Positions 24,022-33,547 are shown, counted from the first letter of the stretch. The stretch is 64,000 nt of DNA from Pseudomonadota bacterium (GCA_021783695.1 JAJXTO010000001.1:104823-168822); one strand, 5' to 3'. Notes: generated by a model from the letters alone, not told the origin. Translations and numbers: made by a program.

Positions 24022-27000
24022 TGGAGCCGATCACACCGCCCCCGCCGCCGGGCCACCTCAAGGCGGGCGCCGCCCCCTCGGGAGGCAGCGCCCGCCGCGG
24101 GCTGCGGCGTTTGGGCTGGACGCTGGCTGCGGTGGGCGCCGTGCTGCTGGCGGCTGCGGGCGCAATCGCCTGGCTGGGCAGCGCGAGCGGACTGCAATGG
24201 CTGGCGGCGCGCACGCCGCAGCAGATCGGCTCCACGCAGATTGCCGTGCAGGACGTGCGCGGCAGCGCCTGGAGCGCGGTGCGCATCGGCCGCCTGCAGA
24301 TCACCACGCCAGGCACCACCCTCACCCTGCTGGATGCCCAGTTGCGCTGGACGCCGGCGGCGCTGTGGCAACGCCGCCTGCACATCCAGAACCTGAGCGC
24401 GCAGGAGATCGACATCGTGCAGACCCACCCGGCCCCGGCGGGCGGGCCGCCGCAACTGCCGGCCAGCCTGCGCCTGCCGCTGCACATCGCCATCGACCGC
24501 TTCGCCATCGGCGCGCTGCGCCTGGGCCCGCCCGGCAAGCTGCAGGACTATGGCGGCATGAACGGCCAATTGCTTTACGCGCAAGGCCGCTACCGCGCGC
24601 AGCTCAGTGCCGCCACGCCGTGGGCCAGGGCGCAACTGCAGGCCACACTCGGCGACACCGCGCCCTACGCGCTGCAGGCCACGCTGAACGCCACGCACGT
24701 CGGCCTGCCGGGCAAGGCTGCGGCCCGTGATGCCGCCATGCTGCAGGCCAGCGGCTCGCTGCGCGACATCACCCTCGGCGGCACCTTGCACATGGACGCC
24801 GCCAGCGCCCGGTTGCAGGCCCGCCTCACCCCGTTCGACGCCACACCGCTGCGCAGCGCCCAACTGCGCTCCACCGCGCTCGACCCCGCCGCCTTCAACC
24901 CCGCGCTGCCCCGGGCCGCACTGGATGTGCAGTTCGATCTCGGGCCGTCGAGCGCGCAACGGCTGCAGGGCCAGCTCAGCGTGCGCAACACCCAGCCCGG
25001 CCCCATCGACCAGCGCCGCCTGCCTTTGCGCAGCCTGCAGGCCACGCTGGACGGAGATGCGCGGCACGCCACCGCGCGCGATCTGGTCATCGACCTCGGC
25101 GCCGGCGGCCAACTGCAGGGCACACTCGTCTGGACCCGGCCCACCCTGCGGGCCCGGCTGCAGGCCAGCGGGCTCGACGCCCGCGCACTCGACCGCCAGC
25201 TTGCCAGCACCCGCCTGTCCGGGCCGATCACGCTCGACGCATCAGGGCAGCGGCAAAGCGCGCAGATCGCACTCGCCCAGCCCGGCTGGGAGCTGCGGCT
25301 CGATGCCGCGCGCAGCGGCGACAGCCTGCGCATCGACCGTCTGCTGCTGTCCGCACTGGGCGGGCGGCTCGACGCCAGCGGCACCCTGTCCACCACCGGG
25401 GCGCAGCCCTTCGACCTGCGCGCCCGCCTGCGCCAGTTCAACCCGGCGCATTTTGGCAACTATCCCGTCGCCACGCTGAATGCAGACCTCACGGCCAAGG
25501 GCACGGTGCAGCAGCGCAGCGCCCAGCTCGCGCTCGCGCTCGAACCTAGCGTGTGGCGTGGCCACACCTTCACCGGTCATGCCCGGCTGGCGCTCACTGC
25601 GCAGCGCCTGTGGGACGTGGACGCCGCGCTGCGCCTGGGCGACAACCAGCTCGTTGCGCAGGGCGCTTTTGGCCAGTCGCGCGACACCCTGCAATGGACG
25701 CTCGAAGCACCGGCGCTGACGCAGATCGACCCGGGCCTGCAAGGCAGCCTCCAGGCGCAGGGGCAGTTGCGTGGCGGGCTGCAGGCGCCCTCCGGCACGG
25801 TGGTCATTCAGGCGGATGAACTGCGCTGGAGCGGGCAGCTTGCACTGCATCATCTCAGCGCCGAGAGCAATTTCAGCACCGGCGTCGCGCCCGCGGGCCA
25901 GACCGCGCCACAGCTCGCCGCGCTGCTCGACCGTCTCGCCGGGTCGCTCAGCCTCGACCTCGACGGACTGCAATGGACGCAGGGCGCGCAATCGGTGCAG
26001 ATCGGCACGCTGCAGGCCAAGGCGCAGACCAGCGCCGGGCTGCGCGGCCAGCTGCATCTGGCCGCGCGTTTGCAGAATCTGCAGGCCGACGGGCAGCGGC
26101 TGGCCGCCGCCTCACTGCAGATCGACGGCACCCGTGCGCGGCACGCCATTGCACTGGACGCGCAGGGACGGTGGCAGCGCAGCGGCGCTGACGCCACGTC
26201 CGCGAGCACCGTGCCCATCGACCTCAAGCTGCGCGCCGACGGCGGCTGGCTGGGCGCGCAACAGGGCTGGCGCGGCCAGATCACCACGCTGGACAACAGC
26301 GGCCGGGTGGCGCTGCGTCTGCAAGCCCCGGCCGCGCTCGACCTGGCGTTCCGCCCGCTGCGGCTGCAGCTCCGGCATGCGGCGGTCACGCTCCAGGCCG
26401 GGCGCATCGACCTCGCCAGCCTGGACATCGCTCCGGGCCAACTGCAGACGCAGGGGCAGCTCAAAGCCGTGAACACCGCCGATCTGCTGGCGCTGGGCGG
26501 CATCAATCCCGCCAGAATGCGCAACACCCTGGTGCTGTCGGGCGACTGGCGGATCGACGCGGGCGCGCAGGTCAACGGCCACCTGCACCTGCAGCGCGAC
26601 GGCGGTGACATCGCGCTGCAGCTTGCCACGCCCCCCGCCGCGCAGGTGGGCAGCGTGACCGTTGCGCCCAATTGCGCCGCCAGCTTCGGCCCGTCGCGGT
26701 CGCGCGGTGGATTCATGCCGCTGGACATCGGCCAACTGGTGCTCGACATCACCGCAAAAGACAGCCGCCTGCACGCACAGGCGGTGGTGCAAACCGCCAT
26801 GGGCACCGCGCAGGCCAGCGGCGATGTCGCGCTCTCCCGGCGCGGCGCGCTCTGGGGTGTGGCGGGCGACGCTCCGCTGCGACTCGACGCCGGAGCCGAC
26901 ATGCCAAGCCTGGCCTGGGCCGCGCCGCTGATCGGCTTTGACTACCGCGCAGAAGGCCGACTGCAACTTGCGGTGCAGGGCCGCGGCACCCTTGTCAATC

Positions 27001-28181
27001 CGCAGTTCAGCGGCACGCTCGACGGCAAGGCCCTGCGCCTGGCCTGGCCGGCGCAGGGCGTCGATCTGAAGGACGGCGTGCTGCGCGCCCATTTCACCGG
27101 CGACCGCCTGCAACTCGACCAGCTCGCACTGCGCGGCGGCAGTGGCCTGCTCACCGCCACCGGGGATGCCCGTCTGCAGAACGGCCTGCCGCGCGCCACA
27201 CTCGATCTCAAGGCCGCCCGGCTGCAGGTGCTCAACCGCCCCGACCGCCAGCTCGTGCTCAGCGGCAGCGCGCAAGCCCGGCTGGCCGACAAGGTGCTGG
27301 CCATCACCACCGACCTCACCGCCGACCGCGCCGACATCGCCCTGCCGCGCAGCAGCGGCCCCACCCTGAGCAGCGACGTGGTCATCGAAGGCCGCGCGCC
27401 AGCCCCGGCAGCCACGCCCGCGGCGGCCATGCCCCGCGCCGTGCGCTTCGATGGCCAGTTCAACCTCGGCTCCAATTTCCATCTCTACGGCCAGGGGCTC
27501 GACGCCATGCTGGGAGGCAGCGTGCGCGTGCGCGCCGACAAGGGCGCCGCGCCCACGGCCACCGGCAGCATCGAACTGGTCAAGGGCGAGTACACCGCCT
27601 ACGGCCAGCAGTTGCAGGTGACGCAGGGCCGCATCAACTTCGTCGGCCCGGCGGACAACCCCGGCATCAACATCACCGCCACCCGGCCCAACCTGCCCAC
27701 CGGCATCAGCGTGGGGGTGACCATCACCGGCAGCGCGCGCCAGCCCGTGGTCAAGCTCAGCTCCACCCCGGCCATGCCCGACACCGAAATCCTGTCGTGG
27801 CTGGTGCTGGGCCAGCCGCTCGATCAGGTCGGCGCCGCCGACATCGGCCTGCTGCAAACCGCCGCGGCCGCACTGCTCGGCCCAGGCGACGGCGCGCCGC
27901 TGCAGACCCGCCTGGCGCATGCCGTGGGGCTGGACAGCATCAACGTGCAAAGCGCCGCCAGCACCAACGGCACCACGACCAATGCCGCCGGACTGCAGGG
28001 CACCATCGTCACCCTGAGCAAACGCCTGTCGTCCAAGACCCTGGTGAGCTTCTCGCGCGGGCTCGATGGGGTGTCGAGTATTTTCACCATCCAATACCAG
28101 CTCACCCGGCGCCTGTCGGTGCAGACCCAGGCCGGCACGGAAAACGCCGTGGACCTGTTCTACACCTTCGAGTTTCGGTAA
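24021..28181 (+). CDS. tamB: TamB, inner-membrane bridge subunit of the translocation module
   Basis: A 1386-residue protein with one N-terminal membrane anchor (~residues 33-54) and a very long repetitive beta-helical part that spans the periplasm as a hydrophobic groove. The C-terminal DUF490 domain includes GSIELVKGEYTAYGQQLQV, GRINFVGPADNPGINITA and the end ENAVDLFYTFEFR. It pairs with TamA, whose stop codon it overlaps. Length is normal for the family. The first 30 residues before the anchor (PPPPPGHLKAGAAPSGGSARR) are encoded by a GC-rich repeat that also occurs in rlmJ at the right end of the window. Confidence 0.95.
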   Translation: MEPITPPPPPGHLKAGAAPSGGSARRGLRRLGWTLAAVGAVLLAAAGAIAWLGSASGLQWLAARTPQQIGSTQIAVQDVRGSAWSAVRIGRLQITTPGTTLTLLDAQLRWTPAALWQRRLHIQNLSAQEIDIVQTHPAPAGGPPQLPASLRLPLHIAIDRFAIGALRLGPPGKLQDYGGMNGQLLYAQGRYRAQLSAATPWARAQLQATLGDTAPYALQATLNATHVGLPGKAAARDAAMLQASGSLRDITLGGTLHMDAASARLQARLTPFDATPLRSAQLRSTALDPAAFNPALPRAALDVQFDLGPSSAQRLQGQLSVRNTQPGPIDQRRLPLRSLQATLDGDARHATARDLVIDLGAGGQLQGTLVWTRPTLRARLQASGLDARALDRQLASTRLSGPITLDASGQRQSAQIALAQPGWELRLDAARSGDSLRIDRLLLSALGGRLDASGTLSTTGAQPFDLRARLRQFNPAHFGNYPVATLNADLTAKGTVQQRSAQLALALEPSVWRGHTFTGHARLALTAQRLWDVDAALRLGDNQLVAQGAFGQSRDTLQWTLEAPALTQIDPGLQGSLQAQGQLRGGLQAPSGTVVIQADELRWSGQLALHHLSAESNFSTGVAPAGQTAPQLAALLDRLAGSLSLDLDGLQWTQGAQSVQIGTLQAKAQTSAGLRGQLHLAARLQNLQADGQRLAAASLQIDGTRARHAIALDAQGRWQRSGADATSASTVPIDLKLRADGGWLGAQQGWRGQITTLDNSGRVALRLQAPAALDLAFRPLRLQLRHAAVTLQAGRIDLASLDIAPGQLQTQGQLKAVNTADLLALGGINPARMRNTLVLSGDWRIDAGAQVNGHLHLQRDGGDIALQLATPPAAQVGSVTVAPNCAASFGPSRSRGGFMPLDIGQLVLDITAKDSRLHAQAVVQTAMGTAQASGDVALSRRGALWGVAGDAPLRLDAGADMPSLAWAAPLIGFDYRAEGRLQLAVQGRGTLVNPQFSGTLDGKALRLAWPAQGVDLKDGVLRAHFTGDRLQLDQLALRGGSGLLTATGDARLQNGLPRATLDLKAARLQVLNRPDRQLVLSGSAQARLADKVLAITTDLTADRADIALPRSSGPTLSSDVVIEGRAPAPAATPAAAMPRAVRFDGQFNLGSNFHLYGQGLDAMLGGSVRVRADKGAAPTATGSIELVKGEYTAYGQQLQVTQGRINFVGPADNPGINITATRPNLPTGISVGVTITGSARQPVVKLSSTPAMPDTEILSWLVLGQPLDQVGAADIGLLQTAAAALLGPGDGAPLQTRLAHAVGLDSINVQSAASTNGTTTNAAGLQGTIVTLSKRLSSKTLVSFSRGLDGVSSIFTIQYQLTRRLSVQTQAGTENAVDLFYTFEFR
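24036..24100 (+). repeat. GC-rich dispersed repeat, copy 1 (5' end of tamB)
   Basis: About 65 bases running from CCGCCCCCGCCGCCGGGCC to GCCCGCCGCGGGC, with an inner imperfect palindrome around CCCCCTCGGGAGG. The first 53 bases of the match agree with the reverse complement of the copy at 63882-63947 at all but six positions. Here it codes for the cytoplasmic tail of TamB. The two copies are read in different frames, so the match is at DNA rather than protein level. Confidence 0.75.
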
Positions 28182-28251
28182 GACACCGGGAACCCGCGGG
28201 TCGCGGTGCGCTCCTATCATGCACGCTTCCTGGCCCTGGTGAGCATCCGTC

Positions 28252-29043
28252 ATGGCGACCAAACCCCTGAAAATCGGCATTTCCGCGCGCATCGACCACC
28301 CCCAGCCGGGCCAGGCCGGGCTGCGCAGCAAAACCCTGCAATACCTCGAACAGTCGGTGGCGCACTGGGCCATGTCGCGCGATGTGCTGGTGTTCATGGT
28401 GCCCACCGTGGCCACCGGCAGCGGGCTGGTGCGCAGCAACATCCGGCTGAGCGACTATGCCGACGCGCTCGACGGCCTCATCCTGCAGGGCGGCGCCGAC
28501 ATGAGCCCGCACAGCTATGGCGAAGATCCGCTCAAGCCCGAGTGGGCGGGCGATCCGGCGCGCGACGGCTACGAGATGGAGCTGCTCCACGAATTCATCG
28601 AGGTGCGCAAACCCGTGCTCGGCATCTGCCGCGGCGCGCAGCTCATCAATGTCGCCATGGGCGGCACGCTCTACCAGGATCTGCCCACGCAATTCACCGC
28701 CAGCCAGACCCAGCACCTCAGCGACAGTTACGACCGCCATTCCCATCCGGTGCGCTTCACCGAAGGCGGTCTGCTGGCGCGGCTCTACCCCGAGGTCGAC
28801 CCAGCCACACTCCATATCGTGTCGGTGCATCACCAGGCGGTGCGCACACTGGGCCGCGATCTGGTGGTGGACGCCATCAGCCCCGAAGACGGCCTTCCCG
28901 AGGCCATTCGCGGCACCGGCCGCAACTTTCTGCTGGGCCTGCAGTGGCACCCGGAATTCCACCATCCGTCCAACCCCGAACTGCTCGACTGCACCCCCAT
29001 CCTCGACGAGTTCCTGCGCAACGTGCGCAAGCGCCGCTGGTAG
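28252..29043 (+). CDS. Class I glutamine amidotransferase-like gamma-glutamyl hydrolase (PuuD type)
   Basis: A 263-residue peptidase C26 family enzyme. The nucleophile cysteine lies in LGICRGAQLINVAMGG and the catalytic His/Glu pair in LGLQWHPEF. An upstream oxyanion loop is LILQGGADMSPHSYG. Relatives hydrolyse gamma-glutamyl-gamma-aminobutyrate in putrescine breakdown, but no other puu genes are here, so the true substrate is open. There is no signal peptide. The ATG sits 70 bases after tamB, and a hairpin terminator follows the stop. Confidence 0.88.
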   Translation: MATKPLKIGISARIDHPQPGQAGLRSKTLQYLEQSVAHWAMSRDVLVFMVPTVATGSGLVRSNIRLSDYADALDGLILQGGADMSPHSYGEDPLKPEWAGDPARDGYEMELLHEFIEVRKPVLGICRGAQLINVAMGGTLYQDLPTQFTASQTQHLSDSYDRHSHPVRFTEGGLLARLYPEVDPATLHIVSVHHQAVRTLGRDLVVDAISPEDGLPEAIRGTGRNFLLGLQWHPEFHHPSNPELLDCTPILDEFLRNVRKRRW

Positions 29044-29067
29044 GCTCCCTCCGGGTTCTCCGGGCGG

Positions 29068-29101
29068 AAAAAAGCCGCTGTCAATCGACGGCGGCTTTTT
29101 T
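29068..29101. terminator. Bidirectional terminator between hydrolase and peroxidase genes
   Basis: An 11-bp stem (AAAAAAGCCGC and its complement) with a 12-base loop. It has A residues on one side and T residues on the other, between two convergent genes, so it can stop transcription from both. Confidence 0.85.
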
Positions 29102-29116
29102 ATGGGTGTAGCGCAA

Positions 29117-30127
29117 TCAGTCGAACGGCACCGGGCGCTTGGTGCTGTCAGACGACGGCGGCAGCAGCGGCAGCAGGATTTGCGGCTGTTCTCCCGTCAG
29201 CGTTTTGAGGAAGGCCACGATGTCGGCATTTTCCTGCTCGGAGTATTTGCGCCCCAGTTGCAGCCGACCCATGATGTCCACGGCCTCCTTGAGCGTATCG
29301 GCCTGCCCGTCGTGGAAGTAGGGATAGGTCAGCTCGACATTGCGCAGCGTGGGCACCTTGAAGTTGAAGCGGTCTGCATCCTTGCCGGTCACTGCGGCGC
29401 GTCCCACTTCCTTGTTGGCCGTTTTGTAGGGCTCCAGAATCCCCATTTTCTGGAACGAAGTGCCCCCCATGATGGTGCCGTAATGGCAGGCGATGCAGCC
29501 GCTGTCCTTGAACAGCTTGTAGCCCGCAAGCTCCTGCGTGGTCATGGCTTTTTTGTCTCCCTTGAGCCAGAGATCGAAGCGTGAATTGGGCGTGACCAGC
29601 GTGTCCTCGAACGCAGCGATGGCGGTGGTGATTTCGTCGATGGTCACCTTGTCGTTGCCGAAGGCCGCCTTGAATTCGGCGCGGTAAGCCGGAATCGAGG
29701 CCACCACGTCTGCCGCGAGTTCATGCGTGAAGCCCATTTCGCCGGGGTTGGCGATGGGGCCGCCCGCCTGCTCTTTCAGATCTTTGGCGCGGCCATCCCA
29801 GAATTGGGCCAGGTTCATGCCCGAGTTGAGCACCGTGGGCGAATTGATCGGCCCCTGATGCCACTTGTGCCCCACCGAGGTCTTGATATTGTCGGTGCCC
29901 CCCATGCTCAGGTTATGGCAGGTATTGCACGACAGCACGCCCGACTTGGACAGTCGCGGATCGAAATACAGCTTCTTGCCCAGCTCGACCATGGCCGGGT
30001 TAATGACCTTGAACGGCTCGATGGGCTGGATGGGTTCATTGCTCTGCGCGTAGGCCGCACCGCTGGCCAGCAAGGCGGCGCAGGCAACGGCGCGTAAGGT
30101 CCATTTGAAACGGTTTGGGGTTTGCAT
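29117..30127 (-). CDS. Periplasmic di-haem cytochrome c peroxidase
   Basis: A 336-residue enzyme that reduces H2O2 in the periplasm with electrons from small cytochromes. A signal peptide (1 to ~28) precedes haem motif 1 (CNTCH, residues 67-71) and motif 2 (CIACH, 211-215). The conserved FWDGRA, NPGEMG and LRNVELTYPYFHDG blocks are in place, the last one near the high-potential haem ligand. The ATG at 30127 has GGGAGAA upstream. An FNR-like site lies about 75-85 bases upstream. It is a single gene with its own terminator. Confidence 0.94.
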   Translation of the reverse strand: MQTPNRFKWTLRAVACAALLASGAAYAQSNEPIQPIEPFKVINPAMVELGKKLYFDPRLSKSGVLSCNTCHNLSMGGTDNIKTSVGHKWHQGPINSPTVLNSGMNLAQFWDGRAKDLKEQAGGPIANPGEMGFTHELAADVVASIPAYRAEFKAAFGNDKVTIDEITTAIAAFEDTLVTPNSRFDLWLKGDKKAMTTQELAGYKLFKDSGCIACHYGTIMGGTSFQKMGILEPYKTANKEVGRAAVTGKDADRFNFKVPTLRNVELTYPYFHDGQADTLKEAVDIMGRLQLGRKYSEQENADIVAFLKTLTGEQPQILLPLLPPSSDSTKRPVPFD

Positions 30128-30199
30128 CTTTTTTCTCCCGTGAACTGACAAAAACATCGGTCGGCGCCATATGAAACGTCATGTTGTGTTTGGTGACAT

Positions 30200-30213
30200 T
30201 TGATGACATTCGA
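30200..30213. promoter_or_regulatory. Possible FNR-like site upstream of the cytochrome c peroxidase gene
   Basis: TTGAT-N4-TTCGA matches 8 of 10 positions of TTGAT-N4-ATCAA. It overlaps a direct repeat TGACATT spaced ten bases apart. Peroxidases of this type are often FNR/ANR-controlled, but this half-good match could be chance. Confidence 0.25.
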
Positions 30214-30345
30214 GGGAAGCTTATGCGGGTTAACCCTTTGTGTTTTTGCGCTGCAACAAACCCGGACCAACCAGCGCATCCGGGCGTTGCACACCCGAAA
30301 ATCGCCGCGCACCTATCATCTACTCCTGATTTTTCGAGACTCTCC

Positions 30346-30789
30346 ATGCAGACCCATACCCTCTCCCGCCTCTGGGTGGCCGCCCAGTTCGGGCTCATCG
30401 GTCTGATGATCGTCTGGCCCGCGCCGCACTGGGCGCGCGGCTGGTTGTCGTATGCGCTGCTGCTGGCCGGGTCGGCGCTGGTGCTGTGGGTGTTCTGGCA
30501 CAACCGGCCGGGCAACTTCAACATCGTGCCCGAACCGCGCAAGGGCGCGCATCTGGTGACCACGGGGCCCTATCGCTGGGTACGCCACCCCATGTATGTC
30601 GCGCTGATCCTGTTCATGGCCGGAGTGGCCGCAGCGGCGCACAGCCCGGTGCAGTGGGGGTTTTGGATCGCCCTGTGCGTGGTGCTGAACTTCAAGGCGG
30701 CAATGGAAGAGCGCCTGCTAAGGGGCGTCTGGCCGGATTACTCGGGCTATATGCGCGTCACGCGCCGCTTCATTCCCGGCCTGTGGTGA
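30346..30789 (+). CDS. ICMT/PEMT-like membrane methyltransferase family protein
   Basis: A 147-residue membrane protein with four or so helices and the hallmark block GAHLVTTGPYRWVRHPMYVALIL, followed by MEERLL and DYSGYMRVTRRFIPGL near the end. These match the isoprenylcysteine methyltransferase / phospholipid methyltransferase fold, which binds S-adenosylmethionine at the RHPMY segment. The bacterial substrate is unknown. The first helix is short. Its last 72 bases overlap the end of the convergent membrane protein gene. Confidence 0.82.
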   Translation: MQTHTLSRLWVAAQFGLIGLMIVWPAPHWARGWLSYALLLAGSALVLWVFWHNRPGNFNIVPEPRKGAHLVTTGPYRWVRHPMYVALILFMAGVAAAAHSPVQWGFWIALCVVLNFKAAMEERLLRGVWPDYSGYMRVTRRFIPGLW

Positions 30790-31497
30790 GGCCCAGGCCA
30801 GCAAGAACGGAAACGCCAGCCCGCCGCAGACCGCCTGCGACAGCATGGCAGACAGCGCGCGTCCATCCGGAATGAAGTTCCAGCTCGGGCTGAAGGCCAC
30901 GGCCACCAAGGGCAGCAGCAGGGCGGCGACGCTGAGTTGATAAAAGCGCCAGCGCATCAGGTCTTGCGGCGCCATCCGCGCACAGCCGGTTTGGCGAAAC
31001 CCGATCACAAAGCTTCCTGCGGCCACCAGGGTCAGCAGCCAGGCGCCGCCCTGCGCGGCCTTCCAGGACCAGACGCCCAGCAGCAATCCGCAGATCATGC
31101 CCAGAAGCCACAGCGGAACACGCGCCGGGCGCCACGCTGCGCGCCCGGCGCTCAAGGCCAGCAGCGCTAGCAGCAGAAAATTGAGGGCCACCAGCCAGAG
31201 CGCCTGGCGATCCACGGCGAGATACAGACAGCCCCATTGCAGCGTGAATAGCACGCCGCCCCACAGCGCAGACAGCAGCGAGGCCCCTTGCGCAAACAGG
31301 GCGGTGCCCCGCCAGCGCGTCCACAGCCACAGCAGCAGCATGGCCCAGGCCGCTGCAATGGCCGCCTGAAACAGGGGGGCCACCTGCGCGGCCACGGACT
31401 GGCTGCTGCCATATTGCACCAGCCAGCACATCAGGGCGCCAAGCAGCGGCGCCAGGGGCTTGAGCCGGGACAGAACAGGAATGGAACGGCGCGACAT
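30718..31497 (-). CDS. Predicted multi-helix membrane protein, possibly DMT-like
   Basis: A 259-residue protein with eight or nine predicted helices and few charged residues. Loops hold FRQTGCARMAPQDLMRWR and SPSWNFIPDG. The helix pattern recalls the drug/metabolite transporter superfamily, but I see no firm family motif, so function is unassigned. I start at the ATG at 31497 (MSRRS); a longer frame adds a poorly coding N-terminus. Its 3' end overlaps the ICMT-like gene on the other strand. Confidence 0.7.
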   Translation of the reverse strand: MSRRSIPVLSRLKPLAPLLGALMCWLVQYGSSQSVAAQVAPLFQAAIAAAWAMLLLWLWTRWRGTALFAQGASLLSALWGGVLFTLQWGCLYLAVDRQALWLVALNFLLLALLALSAGRAAWRPARVPLWLLGMICGLLLGVWSWKAAQGGAWLLTLVAAGSFVIGFRQTGCARMAPQDLMRWRFYQLSVAALLLPLVAVAFSPSWNFIPDGRALSAMLSQAVCGGLAFPFLLAWASPQAGNEAARDAHIARVIRPDAP

Positions 31498-31613
31498 GGC
31501 TGCATTGTGGCCGAATGCACAGGGGCGGCACCCGCTTCGCACTGAGACATGTCAAGCCACACATCACAAATCTCTGCTGCAATGTGTTCACCCACTCCAA
31601 GCCGCAGCACGCC

Positions 31614-32087
31614 ATGAACTGGAACGCTCTCGCTCAATTCCTCCACATCCTCGCCGTGGTTCTCTGGATCGGCGGCATTGTGTTCATGGACGGATTCCTC
31701 GCCCCGGCGCTGCGGCGGGCTCTGGCGCAGGCGCAGCAGCGGGCGCAATTGCTTTATGTGCTGTTCCGCAACTTCTTCGCCGCGATCTGGGGCGCGGGCG
31801 CGACGCTGGTGATCACCGGCTACGGCATGGTGTTTCTGCGCGGCGGCCTTGGCGCGCTGAGCGCGGCGCAATGGGTGATGGTGGTGCTGGGCAGCGTCAT
31901 GGTGCTGCTGGCGCTGTACATCTTTTTCGTGCCCTTCCTGCGCATGCGCGCCGCGGTGCTGCGGGCCGACTGGAGTGCGGCCTGCGCCCAGGCCGGGCAG
32001 ATCAGGCTGCTGTCCACGGTGAATATCGTGCTCGCCGTGCCCACCATCCTGTCCGGAGTCTGGGCGATCTTCGGCCCGCTGGTTTGA
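31614..32087 (+). CDS. CopD/DUF2269-like small membrane protein
   Basis: A 157-residue protein with four helices. The start NALAQFLHILAVVLWIGGIVF and the end LLSTVNIVLAVPTILSGVW place it among CopD-like membrane proteins, where a histidine in helix 1 and a WIGG turn are conserved. CopD proteins are linked to copper uptake, but many homologues have no tested role. It stands alone, with GST on the opposite strand 15 bases after its stop. Confidence 0.72.
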   Translation: MNWNALAQFLHILAVVLWIGGIVFMDGFLAPALRRALAQAQQRAQLLYVLFRNFFAAIWGAGATLVITGYGMVFLRGGLGALSAAQWVMVVLGSVMVLLALYIFFVPFLRMRAAVLRADWSAACAQAGQIRLLSTVNIVLAVPTILSGVWAIFGPLV

Positions 32088-32102
32088 GGGGCGATACCCG
32101 CT

Positions 32103-32717
32103 TCAGGCTTTTTTCGCCTCGCGCTCCGCGGCCAGGGTCGCGGCCACTCCGGGACGCGCTTCCATGCGGGCCTTGTAGCGCGCGAGCGCGGGCCAGGGCG
32201 ACAGATCCACGCCGACATACGCTGCCCAGGTCATCACGGTGTAGAGGTAGGCGTCGGCCACGCTGAAACCGCCGGGCATGAGGTAGTCCTGTTTGTCGAG
32301 GGTGTGCGCGATCAGGGCGAAGCGTTCGGCCAGACGCGCTTTTTGCGCGGCGATGAGCTCGGCGCCGCTGGCCGGGTTGAACAGCGGACTGAACTGCTTG
32401 TGCAACTCGGTGGAGATGAAATTCAGCCACTCCTGCAACTGGTAGCGCGGCACGGTGCCATTGGCCGGGGCGAGGTGCAGCTCGGGCTTGCGGTCAGCGA
32501 GGTATTGCACGATGGCCGGGCCTTCGGTGAGGAGGGTGCCGTCGTCCAGCTCCAGGGTGGGCACATAGCCCTTGGGGTTGATGGTGCGAAAGTCGCGGCC
32601 GTCGCTGGTCTGCTTGGTCTTGAGATCGACCATGACCACGTCGTGCGGCAGACCGAGTTCGTGCAGCACGATGTGCGGGGACAGTGAGCAGGCGCCGGGG
32701 CTGTAATAAAGCTTCAT
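32103..32717 (-). CDS. gstA: Beta-class glutathione S-transferase
   Basis: A 204-residue cytosolic enzyme that conjugates glutathione to electrophiles. The N-terminal thioredoxin-like domain begins MKLYYSPGACSLSPHI, with C10 at the position of the bacterial beta-class active-site cysteine. GYVPTLELDDG and EGPAIVQYLAD bind glutathione. The C-terminal helical domain ends with FSVADAYLYTV. Length and order match GstA. Single gene; its regulation cannot be seen. Confidence 0.93.
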   Translation of the reverse strand: MKLYYSPGACSLSPHIVLHELGLPHDVVMVDLKTKQTSDGRDFRTINPKGYVPTLELDDGTLLTEGPAIVQYLADRKPELHLAPANGTVPRYQLQEWLNFISTELHKQFSPLFNPASGAELIAAQKARLAERFALIAHTLDKQDYLMPGGFSVADAYLYTVMTWAAYVGVDLSPWPALARYKARMEARPGVAATLAAEREAKKA

Positions 32718-32815
32718 TGAGGGTTTCCAGGGAGTTTGCCGCAGTCTTGCTGCCGCGGCGTTGAGTGGAATGTAATCGTAGGCCGGGGCGCGATTTTCTG
32801 CAGACGCCCGCCTGC

Positions 32816-33547
32816 TCAGGCCGCCGCGGTGGCCCGCGCCTGTCTGGCCAGATCGACCAGGGCCGCGCGGGCGGACTCGGCATCGCGCACCTCGGCTGGA
32901 AAATCAAAACGCAGCAGATGTCCGTCGGCGCGCACATCGAAGCCGTCGCAGTCGATGCCGACCATGGCGGCGTCCAGCACGTCCACGCCATGCACATGGC
33001 GGCAGTATTCGCGCAGGTTGTGGGCGTGATCGGCGTTCATGTGCGCGAGGATGTCGGCTTCCGCCTCGGCCAGCAGCGGGGCGGGCGGCGGGGCGTAGCG
33101 CTCGGGGCGAATCCAGTGAATCTTGCCGAAGCCGCCGATGTAGCGCACGTCCTCCACCATCAGGCGGTAGAAATGAAAGTCGTGCATGGCGAAATAGCCT
33201 TCGGCCTGGGGCAGATGGCGCAGGTAGCGCGCGCCGAAGGCGGCCTTGTCGGGCAGCCGCTCGGCGCGGCCCACCAGGGTGACACGGCCTGCGGCCTGCA
33301 TGTCCTCCACGCAGGGATGGACGATGAGGCTGACCCGCGGGTCGGCGTCGATGTTCTTGGTGTGCTCGGCCAGGGTGGAGATCAGGATGACCGGATTGCC
33401 GTCGTGATCGAGCACATAGGGTGACACCGAGCCGAAGGGAAAACCCTCCAGCCGTTTGGACAGGGTGGACAGCACGCCGTTTTGATGGGCGCGCACAAAC
33501 AGCCGGGCTTCCTTGCCAAGCGCCAGCGCGTGTTCGGTATCAGCCAT
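32816..33547 (-). CDS. HugZ-like pyridoxamine-phosphate-oxidase-fold protein
   Basis: A 243-residue protein with an N-terminal FMN-binding split barrel (residues ~12-140: GVLSTLSKRLEGFPFGSVSPY, RVSLIVHP, RVTLVGRAERL). A C-terminal DUF2470 domain follows (~165-235: ILAHMNADHAHNLREYC). This is the layout of HugZ haem oxygenases and of related proteins of unknown role. Iron release from haem is possible but not proven. GGAGGA lies eight bases before the ATG. It follows the AmpG-like gene, with 65 bases between. Confidence 0.85.
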   Translation of the reverse strand: MADTEHALALGKEARLFVRAHQNGVLSTLSKRLEGFPFGSVSPYVLDHDGNPVILISTLAEHTKNIDADPRVSLIVHPCVEDMQAAGRVTLVGRAERLPDKAAFGARYLRHLPQAEGYFAMHDFHFYRLMVEDVRYIGGFGKIHWIRPERYAPPPAPLLAEAEADILAHMNADHAHNLREYCRHVHGVDVLDAAMVGIDCDGFDVRADGHLLRFDFPAEVRDAESARAALVDLARQARATAAA

